Notes: a model not told the origin generated them from the letters alone. Shown: positions 10,454 through 19,281, counted from the stretch's first letter. The stretch is 64,000 nt of DNA from Acidimicrobiales bacterium (GCA_020628865.1 JAHDEJ010000003.1:1-64000); one strand, 5' to 3'. A program made the numbers and translations.

Positions 10454-11890
10454 TCAGACGATCGAGAGGCTGTGGGACACGTTCTTGACGACCGTGTAGT
10501 GGTGCAGGCCTTCGGCGCCGCCCTCGCGGCCGTAGCCGCTCCACTTCACCCCACCGAACGGGGTTTCCGGCAGCGATGCCTCGAGCGTGTTGATGGACAG
10601 GTTGCCGGCTTCGACACGATCGACCATGCGGTCGGCGTAGTCGGCCCGGTTCGTGAACCCGTAGGCGGCGAGGCCGTAGGGCACCGAGTTGGCACGTTCG
10701 ATGGCGGTGTCGAGCGAGTCGACCGAATTGACGATCGCCAGCGGGCCGAACGGCTCCTCCTGCATGACGGCGGCCTCGTCCGGCACGCGGGCAAGGACCG
10801 TGGGTTCGAAGAAGTAGCCGGACGAGCCGATGCGTGAACCGCCCGTCATCAGGGCGGCTCCGTGGCCGACGGCGTCGTCCACCATCCGCCGCATCGCGGC
10901 GATGCGGCGATCGTTGGCCAGTGGCCCCATCTCGACACCATCGTCCATGCCGTCGCCCACGATCGTCTCGGCGCAGCGGCGGGTGAAGGTGTCGAGGAAG
11001 TGCTCGTAGACGTCCTCGTGGACGAAGAACCGGGTGGGTGAGGTGCACACCTGACCCGCGTTTCGCATCTTGCGGACCGCCGAGGTCACCGCAGCCGATT
11101 CGACATCGGTGTCTTCGCAGACGATCACCGGGGCATGGCCTCCGAGCTCCATCAGCACGGGCGTCATGTGGTCGGATGCCATGCCGGTGAGGTGACGGCC
11201 GATCGCCGTGGACCCCGTGAAGGCGACGAGGTTGATGGTGTCGCTCGGGATCAGGTAGTTCGAGATGTCGCCGGGGATGCCGAACACGAGGTTGAGGACG
11301 CCCGGGGGCAATCCGACGTCCTGGAACGCCTTGACGATGTGCATCGCTCCGGCCGGCGTCTCCTCGGCCGCCTTGAGGATGATCGAGCACCCGGACGCAA
11401 CGGCACCGGCGATCTTGCGGGCGGGCTGGCTCATCGGGAAGTTCCACGGGGAGAACGCCGCCACCGGGCCGATCGGAAGGTGGTGCACGATGTACTTCAC
11501 GCCGGGCCCGCTCGGGATCACGCGGCCATAGGTGCGAACTGCCTCACCGGCGTCCCACTCGAAGAATTCGCATCCGCGGATCACCTCGAGCTGGGCCTGG
11601 CGGAACGGCTTGCCGTGCTCCATCGTGATCGAGTGGGCGATCTCGTCCTGCCGTTCGCGCATCAGGGCAGAGGCGGCTCGAACGAGGTCGGCGCGCTCCT
11701 TCGGCGAGGTCTGGCTCCAGCGTTCGAACCCGGCTGACGCAGCGGCGAGCGCGTCGTCCAGGTCGGCCGTCGTGGCGATCGGGACGCGGCCGATCTCCTG
11801 TTCGGTTGCCGGGTTGACGACCGGCAGACTCTCAGCGGTCGTCCGCCACTCGCCGTCGATGTGGAGTTTCAGCTCCGGGTAGGTGTGCAC
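10454..11890 (-). CDS. NAD(P)-dependent aldehyde dehydrogenase of the kynurenine operon
   Basis: A 478-residue aldehyde dehydrogenase with the full catalytic set: MELGGHAPV (general-base Glu), GQVCTSPTRF (nucleophilic Cys) and the FTGSTAIG cofactor motif. The GTG at 11890 is preferred because AAGGAGAG lies about 8 bases upstream. It sits 19 bp after tryptophan 2,3-dioxygenase. In classical bacterial kynurenine breakdown the dehydrogenase at this step oxidises 2-aminomuconate semialdehyde (AmnC/NbaE), but the sequence also looks like succinate-semialdehyde dehydrogenases, so the substrate is assigned only from context. Confidence 0.88.
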   Translation of the reverse strand: MHTYPELKLHIDGEWRTTAESLPVVNPATEQEIGRVPIATTADLDDALAAASAGFERWSQTSPKERADLVRAASALMRERQDEIAHSITMEHGKPFRQAQLEVIRGCEFFEWDAGEAVRTYGRVIPSGPGVKYIVHHLPIGPVAAFSPWNFPMSQPARKIAGAVASGCSIILKAAEETPAGAMHIVKAFQDVGLPPGVLNLVFGIPGDISNYLIPSDTINLVAFTGSTAIGRHLTGMASDHMTPVLMELGGHAPVIVCEDTDVESAAVTSAVRKMRNAGQVCTSPTRFFVHEDVYEHFLDTFTRRCAETIVGDGMDDGVEMGPLANDRRIAAMRRMVDDAVGHGAALMTGGSRIGSSGYFFEPTVLARVPDEAAVMQEEPFGPLAIVNSVDSLDTAIERANSVPYGLAAYGFTNRADYADRMVDRVEAGNLSINTLEASLPETPFGGVKWSGYGREGGAEGLHHYTVVKNVSHSLSIV

Positions 11891-11909
11891 TCGGGTCTCT
11901 CCTTCGGAT

Positions 11910-12722
11910 TCAGAACGCGGTTCGGATGGCCCACAGGTCGGGGAACGCCGGTTGGAACAGGGTGGTGGCCAGGTATGCGGCGCCATCTGAGCCGCCGGTG
12001 CCGGGCTTGGTCCCGATCGTTCGGCGCACCATCATCACGTGGCGATAGCGCCACTCTTGAAGGCCTTCATCGAGATCGGTGAGCGTTTCGCACAGGCCGG
12101 CAAAGGCCTCGTCCCCGTACCGCTCGACGATGATGGCCTGGAGCGCGGCGTTCTCGGCGATCGGCTGCCGAACGTCGCGGTCGAGCACTTCAGCCGGCAC
12201 GGCGTAGCCGTCTCGAGCGAGGACGTTCACGAACGCGTCCCACAGGGTGGGGGCGTCGTAGCGGGCTGCGAGGCGCTCACCCTCTGCGCCGGTGAACCAG
12301 TCGAGCTGGATTCTGTCTTTGACGCCAAGAACGAATTCGAGCTCCCGGAACTGCGCGGACTGGAACCCGCTGGCATTCGCCAGGAAGTTGCGGAAGCTGG
12401 CGAACTCGGCCGGCGTCATCGTCTCCAGCACGTCGATCTGGCCGACGAGCGTCTTGAGGATCTTCAGCACACGCTTGAGGTGGTGACGGGCGGCGTTGAC
12501 CTTGTGGGCGTTCAGCAGGCTGACGATGTGATCGAGCTCGTGCAGCATTTGCTTGAACCAGAGCTCGTAGACCTGATGGATGATGATGAACAGCGTTTCG
12601 TCGTGCTCGGGAAGACCGGTGTCCTCGTCGATTGACACGCACTGTTGCAGCGACAACAGCTCGGGGATCATCAGGTAGTTGCCGTACGTGAAGTTGTCGT
12701 CGTTTTCGAAGGGAAGGCTCAT
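11910..12722 (-). CDS. kynA: Tryptophan 2,3-dioxygenase
   Basis: A 270-residue haem enzyme that opens the indole ring of L-tryptophan to N-formylkynurenine, the first step of the kynurenine pathway. Recognised by FTYGNYLMIPELLSLQ at the N-terminus, HDETLFIIIHQVYELWF, and the haem region YRHVMMVRRTIGTKPGTGG near residues 226-244. Start MSLPFEN at 12722 overlaps the kynurenine monooxygenase stop (ATGA). No formamidase is seen in the operon, so hydrolysis of formylkynurenine must come from elsewhere in the genome or from another hydrolase. Confidence 0.97.
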   Translation of the reverse strand: MSLPFENDDNFTYGNYLMIPELLSLQQCVSIDEDTGLPEHDETLFIIIHQVYELWFKQMLHELDHIVSLLNAHKVNAARHHLKRVLKILKTLVGQIDVLETMTPAEFASFRNFLANASGFQSAQFRELEFVLGVKDRIQLDWFTGAEGERLAARYDAPTLWDAFVNVLARDGYAVPAEVLDRDVRQPIAENAALQAIIVERYGDEAFAGLCETLTDLDEGLQEWRYRHVMMVRRTIGTKPGTGGSDGAAYLATTLFQPAFPDLWAIRTAF

Positions 12723-14080
12723 GAGATCGAGAGCGCCGTTGGATCGGCGAGTGGGTCGTTGGATGGAAGGGGAGCGAGGGCGCGAACCATGGCATCGATG
12801 TCGATGGTTGGATCGGCGAGTGCGGACTCGATGAGCGCGGACTGGGCGGTTGCACGGGACAGTGCTTCCGCGTACGGCATGGTCGAGAACATGACCATGT
12901 TGTAACGAGGGCGAAGGTGCTCCGGGTGCCGTTGTTCGAGCTCGAGGGCGAGCTCGCGCTTGGCCAGGTAATTCGGGTCGATCACGCCGGCCCGCATCTC
13001 CACGTAGTTGCTCAGCGCCATGTCTGCGATTGCGTCGGCGTCGGGCTTCCGTTCGGCCTCGAATGCCCGGAAGGCCGAATCGAGGTCGTCCGGTTGGTTC
13101 CGCATGTGGCGATCGAGCGCTCGAACACTCTCGAGGGCGGCGTTCATGCCCTGGCCGTGAAACGGGACGATCGCGTGGGCGGCGTCGCCGACGATCACGG
13201 CGCGGCCTTCGTGACTCCAACCCGTTGCCCGCATCGTGCCGAGTGGACCGATGGGATTCTCCAGGAACTGGACGGCGAGGTCGGGGAGCAGGCGGGCGAA
13301 GCCGGGAAATTCCTCGTCGAAGAAGCGGTCCACCTCGGACGCGTCGACGAGTTCGGCGAACGTGGTCTTCGGCGCGAACAGCGTCACTGTGAAGTCGCCC
13401 TCCGGGTTGGCCAGGGCGATCAACATGAACTCACCCCGCGGCCAGATGTGCAGGGCATTGGGGTCGAGGCGGTGCCTGCCGTTCTCGTCGGGTGGGAGCG
13501 TGAGTTCCTTGTAGTCGTGATCGAGCCATTCGGTGGCGAACTCGCAGGAGCCAGCCGCTGCCATCGCCTTGCGAACCCGCGAACCGGCGCCGTCGGCTCC
13601 GAAGACCACGCCGAACGGCTCGGCCCGGCCGTCGGTGAAGCGGAGCTCCGAGGTGTCCAGGTCGACGGAAGCGATCCGGGCATCGAACTCGATGTGCACG
13701 TTGCCCGTGGCTTCCGCTGCGTCCAGCAGGATGGCGTTCAGGTCCGAGCGCGAGACCGAGTGGATCACTTCGTGCGGGTTGGACCCGTATGGCTGGAGGT
13801 CGGGCGTGGGGTCGCCGGCCGCGTGAACCATGCGACCGCGCATCGGAATGGTGATCGAGTCGACGTCGGCAATGACCCCGGCGTCGATCAATGGGACGAT
13901 GCCTCGGGTGGCGAGTGCGAGGTTGATCGAACGACCGGCGTCGATGTCGACCCGCCGCAGATCGGGACGGCTCTCGTACACGGTCACGTCGTGTCCGGCC
14001 CGGCCGAGCAGCAGGGCGAGCAACGCCCCCGCCTGTCCGGCGCCCACGATCACGAGACGGCCTGCGTCGTCGAGCCTCAT
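12719..14080 (-). CDS. kmo: Kynurenine 3-monooxygenase
   Basis: A 453-residue FAD enzyme that hydroxylates L-kynurenine to 3-hydroxykynurenine with NADPH and O2. It has the dinucleotide fold (VIVGAGQAGALLA), the KMO-type INLALATRG segment near residue 56, and GDAAHAIVPFHGQGMNA. Coupled by 4-nt ATGA overlaps both to kynureninase upstream and to tryptophan dioxygenase downstream. The C-terminal part is hydrophilic; there is no clear membrane anchor of the kind found in mitochondrial KMO. Confidence 0.95.
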   Translation of the reverse strand: MRLDDAGRLVIVGAGQAGALLALLLGRAGHDVTVYESRPDLRRVDIDAGRSINLALATRGIVPLIDAGVIADVDSITIPMRGRMVHAAGDPTPDLQPYGSNPHEVIHSVSRSDLNAILLDAAEATGNVHIEFDARIASVDLDTSELRFTDGRAEPFGVVFGADGAGSRVRKAMAAAGSCEFATEWLDHDYKELTLPPDENGRHRLDPNALHIWPRGEFMLIALANPEGDFTVTLFAPKTTFAELVDASEVDRFFDEEFPGFARLLPDLAVQFLENPIGPLGTMRATGWSHEGRAVIVGDAAHAIVPFHGQGMNAALESVRALDRHMRNQPDDLDSAFRAFEAERKPDADAIADMALSNYVEMRAGVIDPNYLAKRELALELEQRHPEHLRPRYNMVMFSTMPYAEALSRATAQSALIESALADPTIDIDAMVRALAPLPSNDPLADPTALSIS

Positions 14081-15312
14081 CGGGTCACCTCGTCGAGGAT
14101 GTCGACGAAGCGGTCGATCTCTTCGAACGTGTTGTACAGGGGAACCGGGGCCACGCGGATGACGTCGGGTTCGCGCCAGTCGCAGAGAACCCGGGCGGCT
14201 TCGAGCTGCTCGAAGACGTGGCGACCGTTCCCGCCGACGACCTGGAGGGCATATTGGCACCCACGTTCGTTCAGCGCCGTTGGGGTGAGGTTGACCACCC
14301 GGCCGGCGAGTCGATCCTCCAACAGGCGATCGAAGTGGGCGATCTGCAGCTCGGACTTGCGGCGCAACGCCGGCATGCCACCGGCACGGTCGATGATGTC
14401 CAGCGACGCCCGCAAGGTCGCCATCGGCAGGATGGGAGCGTTGGACAGCTGCCACGACTCGATCGTCGGGATCGGATCGAATTCGGTCGCCATCTCGAAG
14501 CGCGTGCTCGGATTCGTTCCCCACCAGCCCAAGAGCTTCGGGAGGTCCGGGTCGGCGACGTGGCGCTCGTGCACGTAGGCGCCGGCGACCCCTCCCGGTC
14601 CACTGTTCAGGTATTTGTAGGTGCACCAGGCGGCGAAGTCGACGTCCCAGTCGTGCAAGGCGAGCTCGATGTTGCCGACGGCATGAGCCAGGTCGAATCC
14701 CACGGTCGCTCCGACGCCGTGCGCCGCCTCGACGATGTCCGCCATCGGCAGGACCTGTCCGGTGTAGTACTGCACACCCGGCAGCAGGACGAGCGCCAGC
14801 TCGTCGCCGTGTTCGCTGATCGTCGAAAGAATGTCGGCGGTGCGCAGCGTCTCCTCGCCATCGCGCGGCGACAGGACGACGAGCGATTCAGTCGGATCGA
14901 ACCCGCGTTGGCGAATCTGTGACTCGGCGGCGAAGTGGTCGGACGGGAAGGCATGGGCCTCGATCAGCAGCTTGTGGCGCGTTGGCGTCGGCCGGTAGAA
15001 GCTGATCATCAGCAGGTGCAGGTTGACGGTGAGGGCGTTCATCGCCACCACCTCAGCCGGGCGAGCGCCGACCAGGTCGGCAAGCGGCCCGGTCAGGAGC
15101 TCGTGGTAGTCCTTCCACGCAAGCGCTCCGGTGAAGTGGCCCTCCACGCCGAGCGAGCTCCACCGGTCGAACTCGGTGGCGACGTGGTCGCGAGCGGCGC
15201 GGGGGAGGGCCCCGAGCGAGTTGCCGACAAAATAGATGCCCTCGGGAAGTTCGAACTCCTTCCGGAACGGGGCGAGTGGGTCGGCCGCGTCGAGCTCCGC
15301 TGCCGTTGTCAC
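14077..15312 (-). CDS. kynU: Kynureninase
   Basis: A 411-residue PLP enzyme that cleaves 3-hydroxykynurenine to 3-hydroxyanthranilate and alanine. Motifs are YFVGNSLGALPR at the N-terminus, GFDLAHAVGN, and the PLP lysine in TYKYLNSGPGG. The start is GTG at 15312, overlapping the dioxygenase stop as GTGA. The presence of KMO next to it indicates the 3-hydroxy branch rather than the anthranilate branch. Confidence 0.97.
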   Translation of the reverse strand: MTTAAELDAADPLAPFRKEFELPEGIYFVGNSLGALPRAARDHVATEFDRWSSLGVEGHFTGALAWKDYHELLTGPLADLVGARPAEVVAMNALTVNLHLLMISFYRPTPTRHKLLIEAHAFPSDHFAAESQIRQRGFDPTESLVVLSPRDGEETLRTADILSTISEHGDELALVLLPGVQYYTGQVLPMADIVEAAHGVGATVGFDLAHAVGNIELALHDWDVDFAAWCTYKYLNSGPGGVAGAYVHERHVADPDLPKLLGWWGTNPSTRFEMATEFDPIPTIESWQLSNAPILPMATLRASLDIIDRAGGMPALRRKSELQIAHFDRLLEDRLAGRVVNLTPTALNERGCQYALQVVGGNGRHVFEQLEAARVLCDWREPDVIRVAPVPLYNTFEEIDRFVDILDEVTR

Positions 15313-15866
15313 AGTCGGCCGTCCTTGCCGGCGTGAAGTGTTCCGCAGTGGGGGCAGGTTCGGGCTTCGAGGTCCTCGTTGAACGCGGCAAACAGCGGGG
15401 GAAGGTCTTTGTCGATCTCCTGAACCTGCAGTTCAACGCGGTGCACGACCCGGTTGCAGTTCGTGCAGGCCCATTCGAAGCCATCGAGTTCACCGATGTC
15501 GCGTTGGTACTCGACGACGAGGCCGATCGAGTCCGGGTCCGGGCGTTGCGGGGAGTGCCGGAGTCGCGGCGGGAGCAGGTAGACCTCGCCCTCCTTGATG
15601 GGCATCCGGTACGGCTCGACGCCGTGCTCGGGCCAGATCCAGAGGTCCATGTCGCCCTTGATCTGGTAGAAGAACTCTTCGCGGGGGTCGTCGTGGAAGT
15701 CGTTTCGTTCGTTGCCGCCGCCGACGATCATCACGATCATGTCGGCCTCGCGCCAGACCTGCTTGTTGGCGACCGGCGGTCGCAGTTCGTCGCGGTGGTC
15801 GTCGATCCATTGCTGGAGGGCGAACGGCCGGCGCTGTGCCGGTACACCGGGGTCATAGTTGGTCAT
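15309..15866 (-). CDS. nbaC: 3-hydroxyanthranilate 3,4-dioxygenase
   Basis: A 185-residue cupin that opens the ring of 3-hydroxyanthranilate to 2-amino-3-carboxymuconate semialdehyde (ACMS), which cyclises to quinolinate if not used. The active-site R54, H58 and E64 (NERNDFHDDPREE) and H104 (RLRHSPQRP) are visible. The C-terminal rubredoxin-like iron site CTNC and CPHC, typical of the bacterial dimeric form, is intact. ATG 15866 is chosen over GTG 15869 because AGGAG lies 7 bases upstream. It is the first structural gene after the MarR regulator. Confidence 0.96.
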   Translation of the reverse strand: MTNYDPGVPAQRRPFALQQWIDDHRDELRPPVANKQVWREADMIVMIVGGGNERNDFHDDPREEFFYQIKGDMDLWIWPEHGVEPYRMPIKEGEVYLLPPRLRHSPQRPDPDSIGLVVEYQRDIGELDGFEWACTNCNRVVHRVELQVQEIDKDLPPLFAAFNEDLEARTCPHCGTLHAGKDGRL

Positions 15867-15887
15867 CACGATGCTCCTGAGTGGTGA

Positions 15888-16358
15888 TCAGCCGGCACGG
15901 GCGGCCTCGATGGTGCGTTCCCGAAGTTGGGCTTCGACGGTGGCGGTGAGGCTGCGGAGGTGATCGACGAGGTCGGTCAGGTCGCCGGCCTCGGCGAGCG
16001 CGGTCGCTTCGAGTGCGGTTGCCTCCCCCATGAGGGTCTGTGTGAGCGTGGATCCGGCAGTGGTGATCGAGATGAAGCGATGGCGCTTGTCTTCGGTTCC
16101 GAGTGTCCGTTGGACGAGCCCGCGCTCCTCGAGTCGGCGCAACGCGTGGGTGACCGTGGGTTGCGGACTCAGCGCAGCGACTGCGAGATCCCGAACGGGG
16201 AGTTCGCCTGCATCCTCGAGTACCGCGAGAACCCGCCATTCCGATCGGGCGACGCCGTACTCGGTCAGCACTGCGTAGAAGGGAGCCGAGAGCGTCTGGT
16301 CCGCTTGCCGAAGCAAGTACGGCAGGTAGTCGTGCAGGAAGGTGGACTGCGGTGCCAT
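15888..16358 (-). CDS. MarR-family regulator of the kynurenine operon
   Basis: A 156-residue winged-helix protein. The DNA-binding region is around residues 36-95 (ARSEWRVLAVLEDAG, then LSPQPTVTHALRRLEERGLV). It is the first gene of the operon, 21 bp before 3-hydroxyanthranilate dioxygenase. Two palindromes of the kind MarR dimers bind lie just upstream. It resembles the KynR/NbaR-type regulators in position; kynurenine or 3-hydroxyanthranilate is the likely inducer by analogy, not by sequence. Confidence 0.92.
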   Translation of the reverse strand: MAPQSTFLHDYLPYLLRQADQTLSAPFYAVLTEYGVARSEWRVLAVLEDAGELPVRDLAVAALSPQPTVTHALRRLEERGLVQRTLGTEDKRHRFISITTAGSTLTQTLMGEATALEATALAEAGDLTDLVDHLRSLTATVEAQLRERTIEAARAG

Positions 16359-16371
16359 GGAGTGACACTAC

Positions 16372-16406
16372 ATTCACGTGAATATGTCGTCAACATTCAT
16401 GTGAAT
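16372..16406 (-). promoter_or_regulatory. Tandem MarR operators
   Basis: Site 1 is a perfect 12-bp palindrome, ATTCACGTGAAT, at 16372-16383. Site 2, ATTCATGTGAAT at 16395-16406, differs by one base. Their centres are 23 bp apart, about two helical turns, so both dimers would lie on the same DNA face. They are 14 bp upstream of the MarR start and just after the end of the MFS gene. Their position suggests that MarR represses its own operon from here. Confidence 0.8.
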
Positions 16407-16411
16407 GCATC

Positions 16412-17590
16412 TCAACTTCCGGTCGGACCCGCCTCCACCGATGGTTCCTCCATCACGAACGCCGCCAGGAGGACGGCGATCAACCCGGTCGCACTGGCCA
16501 CGGCCATCGTCACGCCGAATCCCCGCTCCAGATAGATGCCGGTGGCGATCAGTGTGACGGCGGCCCGGACGAACGTGGTGAAGCCCATCGCTCGGCCGAC
16601 CATCTGTGCCCGAGCGCCTGGATCCAGTTCGGAGATCAGGGGGATCGCCGAGACGATGGCAAATTCGAAGCCGAGAAACGCTGTGACGAGGAAGAGCAGT
16701 CCGACCACGAGCGGCGGGCTCGCCCAGAGCGCAAACGCGAGCATCGCTCCGGTCATGAGGGCGCCGCCGAGGATGATCGATCGGCGCTTGCCAAGGCCGT
16801 CGGTGAGGCGTGAGGACGCCATGGTCGCAATCACCTCGACGATGCCCACGGCAACCACGGCGAATCCGACCTGCGTGGCATCCAGGTCGTAGGCGTCTTC
16901 CAACCAGAGCCCGTGCGAGAGAAACAGGAACTGTGCCGACGCGGCGAGAGCGCCGTTCGTGGCCATCGCCGCAATGACCGGCCGGCTCATCCGTGGCTTC
17001 CGTTGCGCCGTCATCGGCCCCTCGGAAAGCGTCGTCTCGTGCGTGCGCATTCGGAGGCTCAAACCCATGGTGGCGAGACCGAGGGCGAGTAAAGGAAGCC
17101 ACCAGCTCCAGCCGATGAGGAGCCCGATGATAGGCAGCCCGATCAGCGACGCGCCGCCCCAGGTCAGCTCGATCAGGCCGGTGACGCGACCGCGGCGCTG
17201 GTACGCGACGACGCTCCCGACCCACGCGTTGAGCGCCACCTGGTGGGCTGTCCGTCCGAACCCGAGGACGAGGAGGCCGATGACCAGGCCAGTCGACCCG
17301 AGCGTCGCGACCAGCAGGCCGATCGCGGCAACGAAGCCGCCGGCCGCCATGACCCGAATCGGGCCGAGGCGGTCGCTCACACGACCCAGCTGCGCCGCTG
17401 ACAGCGTGGTGAGCTCCCGAGCGCTGAGCGCATAGCTCATCGACTGAACGGACAGGCCCGAACCCCGGGCGAACGCCGGAAGGAACGTGTAGCCCATTCG
17501 CATGGCGACGTTGATCGCGAATCGGACGCCGATGATCGCCGGAAGGACCCTGCGGACCTCGGGGCGGAACTCGGTGTCGATCGCAGGCAC
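16412..17590 (-). CDS. MFS transporter
   Basis: A 392-residue integral membrane protein with about 12 hydrophobic helices and the MFS loop signature GRVSDRLGPIRV after helix 2, repeated in the second half as SSRLTDGLGKRRS. Such proteins exchange small molecules using the proton gradient. It is encoded directly upstream of, and on the same strand as, the MarR-kynurenine operon but ends before the operators, so it is probably a separate unit; uptake of tryptophan or kynurenines is possible but not shown. The start is GTG at 17590. Confidence 0.88.
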   Translation of the reverse strand: MPAIDTEFRPEVRRVLPAIIGVRFAINVAMRMGYTFLPAFARGSGLSVQSMSYALSARELTTLSAAQLGRVSDRLGPIRVMAAGGFVAAIGLLVATLGSTGLVIGLLVLGFGRTAHQVALNAWVGSVVAYQRRGRVTGLIELTWGGASLIGLPIIGLLIGWSWWLPLLALGLATMGLSLRMRTHETTLSEGPMTAQRKPRMSRPVIAAMATNGALAASAQFLFLSHGLWLEDAYDLDATQVGFAVVAVGIVEVIATMASSRLTDGLGKRRSIILGGALMTGAMLAFALWASPPLVVGLLFLVTAFLGFEFAIVSAIPLISELDPGARAQMVGRAMGFTTFVRAAVTLIATGIYLERGFGVTMAVASATGLIAVLLAAFVMEEPSVEAGPTGS

Positions 17591-17671
17591 GCGAAATGGT
17601 CTAGCAGTCCATCAACCATCCGAGTGCTGTCGGCGTCTCCGCTGAGACGACGACCGCCGGACGTTGGGCAA

Positions 17672-18664
17672 TCAACCCGCCCGGTTCGCCGTCACGTATT
17701 CCGCCGAGGCCAGCAGTGCGTCCTCCGTGGGGATGTAGCTGAAACCCATGACCCGTTCGGCCTTCGAGCCGTCGACGTCGCTGTTGCGGTCGAGGTTGCC
17801 GACGACCTGCCGTACCGTCTTGTCGAAGCGGCCGAGGAGGCGAAGCAGGAAGTTGGGGGCCTTTCGCGTCTTGATCCCGTTGTTCGGGTAGTGCGTCGAA
17901 AGCAGCTTGGCGGCATCGAGCATGTCGATCGCTCCTGCGTTCGCTGCAAAGCGTTCCCCGATGGTTTCGTCGTTGCCGAGGGCGTGAACGTGCATGTAGG
18001 CCACGTCGCGAACGTCGACTGCCGGGAGGTTGATGGCCGGATACATCGGATCGGCGGCATCGAGAAATCGTTCGACGAGTTCGAGCGACGTTCCGTAGTT
18101 GGCGTCCATCGCCGGACCGAACACGCCGCCCGGGTTGATCGTGGTGAGCTGCATGTCGTTGGCTTGGGCGAAGTCCCAGGCGGCTCGCTCGGCCAGCGTC
18201 TTCGATGCCTCGTATGCGGAGACGAAGGACGCGTCAGGATCCGTCCAGTTGGCTTCGGTCGACTGCTGCATCGGGGGCTTCGCGCTGTCCTTGTAGATGG
18301 CGGCACAGCTCGAGGTGAGGATGACCCGCCGGACTCCGGCCTTGTGTGCGGCGGTCATCGCCCGCATCGTTCCGTCGACGGCCGGTCGGATGAGTTCCTG
18401 GGGGTCCTTGGGTTCTTCCTGCGGGAACGGCGATGCGGTGTGCATCAGCACGTCGACGCCGTCGAGAGCGTCGTCCCAGCCGTCGTCGCTGGTCAGGTCG
18501 AGCATCGCGAACTCGAGACTCGCGTCGGGAAACAGTGCCTCGACCTCGGCTTGGCGCTTCGCGGAGCGAACCGTGCCCCGCACGGCGTGACCGCTCTCCA
18601 GCAGCTCTCGGACGATGTGCTTCGCGATGAACCCGGAGGCTCCGGTGACGAGGACCTTGCTCAT
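17672..18664 (-). CDS. NAD(P)-dependent epimerase/reductase, dihydroflavonol-reductase type
   Basis: A 330-residue extended short-chain dehydrogenase. It has the N-terminal cofactor motif VLVTGASGFIAKH and the catalytic SAYEASKTLAE (Tyr-x3-Lys) near residue 153. Family members reduce aldehydes or ketones such as dihydroflavonols, methylglyoxal or cinnamoyl compounds. The ATG at 18664 has AAGGAG upstream and overlaps the TetR stop (ATGA), so the two form an operon and the TetR protein probably controls it. The substrate is unknown. Confidence 0.88.
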   Translation of the reverse strand: MSKVLVTGASGFIAKHIVRELLESGHAVRGTVRSAKRQAEVEALFPDASLEFAMLDLTSDDGWDDALDGVDVLMHTASPFPQEEPKDPQELIRPAVDGTMRAMTAAHKAGVRRVILTSSCAAIYKDSAKPPMQQSTEANWTDPDASFVSAYEASKTLAERAAWDFAQANDMQLTTINPGGVFGPAMDANYGTSLELVERFLDAADPMYPAINLPAVDVRDVAYMHVHALGNDETIGERFAANAGAIDMLDAAKLLSTHYPNNGIKTRKAPNFLLRLLGRFDKTVRQVVGNLDRNSDVDGSKAERVMGFSYIPTEDALLASAEYVTANRAG

Positions 18665-19224
18665 GGTGTGGCTCCTTGTGAGAGGGGCGCCCGCGTGATG
18701 CTCTTCCACATCGCGTCGAACGCCGTGTCGTGAAGAGCCGGGTCGAGTTGTGCCTCGACGACCAGCTCAAGTTGTTGCTGGACGAGTGCGCTCAGGTACT
18801 CGGCCGGCAGATCGATGAGGACACCCTGCGCTTCGGCGTCCTCGAGAATGCGCCGCGGGACGGCGAACCCCGCCAGCGCCTCGTCGACGGCGTCGGCGCT
18901 GGCCAATCCCGACTGATGCAGGAGTCGGACCACGCGGTTGCGAGCGAGGTCGTCGAGCATCCAGTTCAGCCACCGGCTCCAAACCAGGTGGACCTGGTCG
19001 CGAATGGGGAGCCCCGGATCGACGTCGCCGATGGCTTCGGCGAGCTCCGTCTTCGTGCGGGTGTAGAGCGCGTCGAGGAGATCTTGTTTCGAGGGGAAGT
19101 AGTTGAACAGGGTGCCGTTGGACACGCCGGCCGCCTTGGCCACATTGGCCGTGGACACCCCGACGCCGTCCGCATCGAACAACGTGATGGCGGCGTCGAG
19201 AATCTGCTCAGGACGGTGCTTCAT
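18661..19224 (-). CDS. TetR-family regulator
   Basis: A 187-residue repressor. The N-terminal helix-turn-helix runs over residues about 5-50, with VSNGTLFNYFPSKQDLLDALY as the recognition region. The ligand domain is unassigned. It is coupled to the reductase gene downstream, and a perfect inverted repeat lies 16 bp upstream of the start, so autoregulation with derepression by an aldehyde or aromatic effector is likely. Confidence 0.92.
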   Translation of the reverse strand: MKHRPEQILDAAITLFDADGVGVSTANVAKAAGVSNGTLFNYFPSKQDLLDALYTRTKTELAEAIGDVDPGLPIRDQVHLVWSRWLNWMLDDLARNRVVRLLHQSGLASADAVDEALAGFAVPRRILEDAEAQGVLIDLPAEYLSALVQQQLELVVEAQLDPALHDTAFDAMWKSITRAPLSQGATP

Positions 19225-19239
19225 GAGCCCAACCTAGCA

Positions 19240-19263
19240 TTTGGAGTGATCAGTCACTCCAAA
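19240..19263 (-). promoter_or_regulatory. TetR operator
   Basis: Perfect 10-bp inverted arms, TTTGGAGTGA and TCACTCCAAA, separated by four bases. The 24-bp symmetric site between the TetR gene and the preceding hydrolase gene is the size and form bound by TetR dimers. Confidence 0.8.
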
Positions 19264-19281
19264 TATGACCAACGGCCGAGA

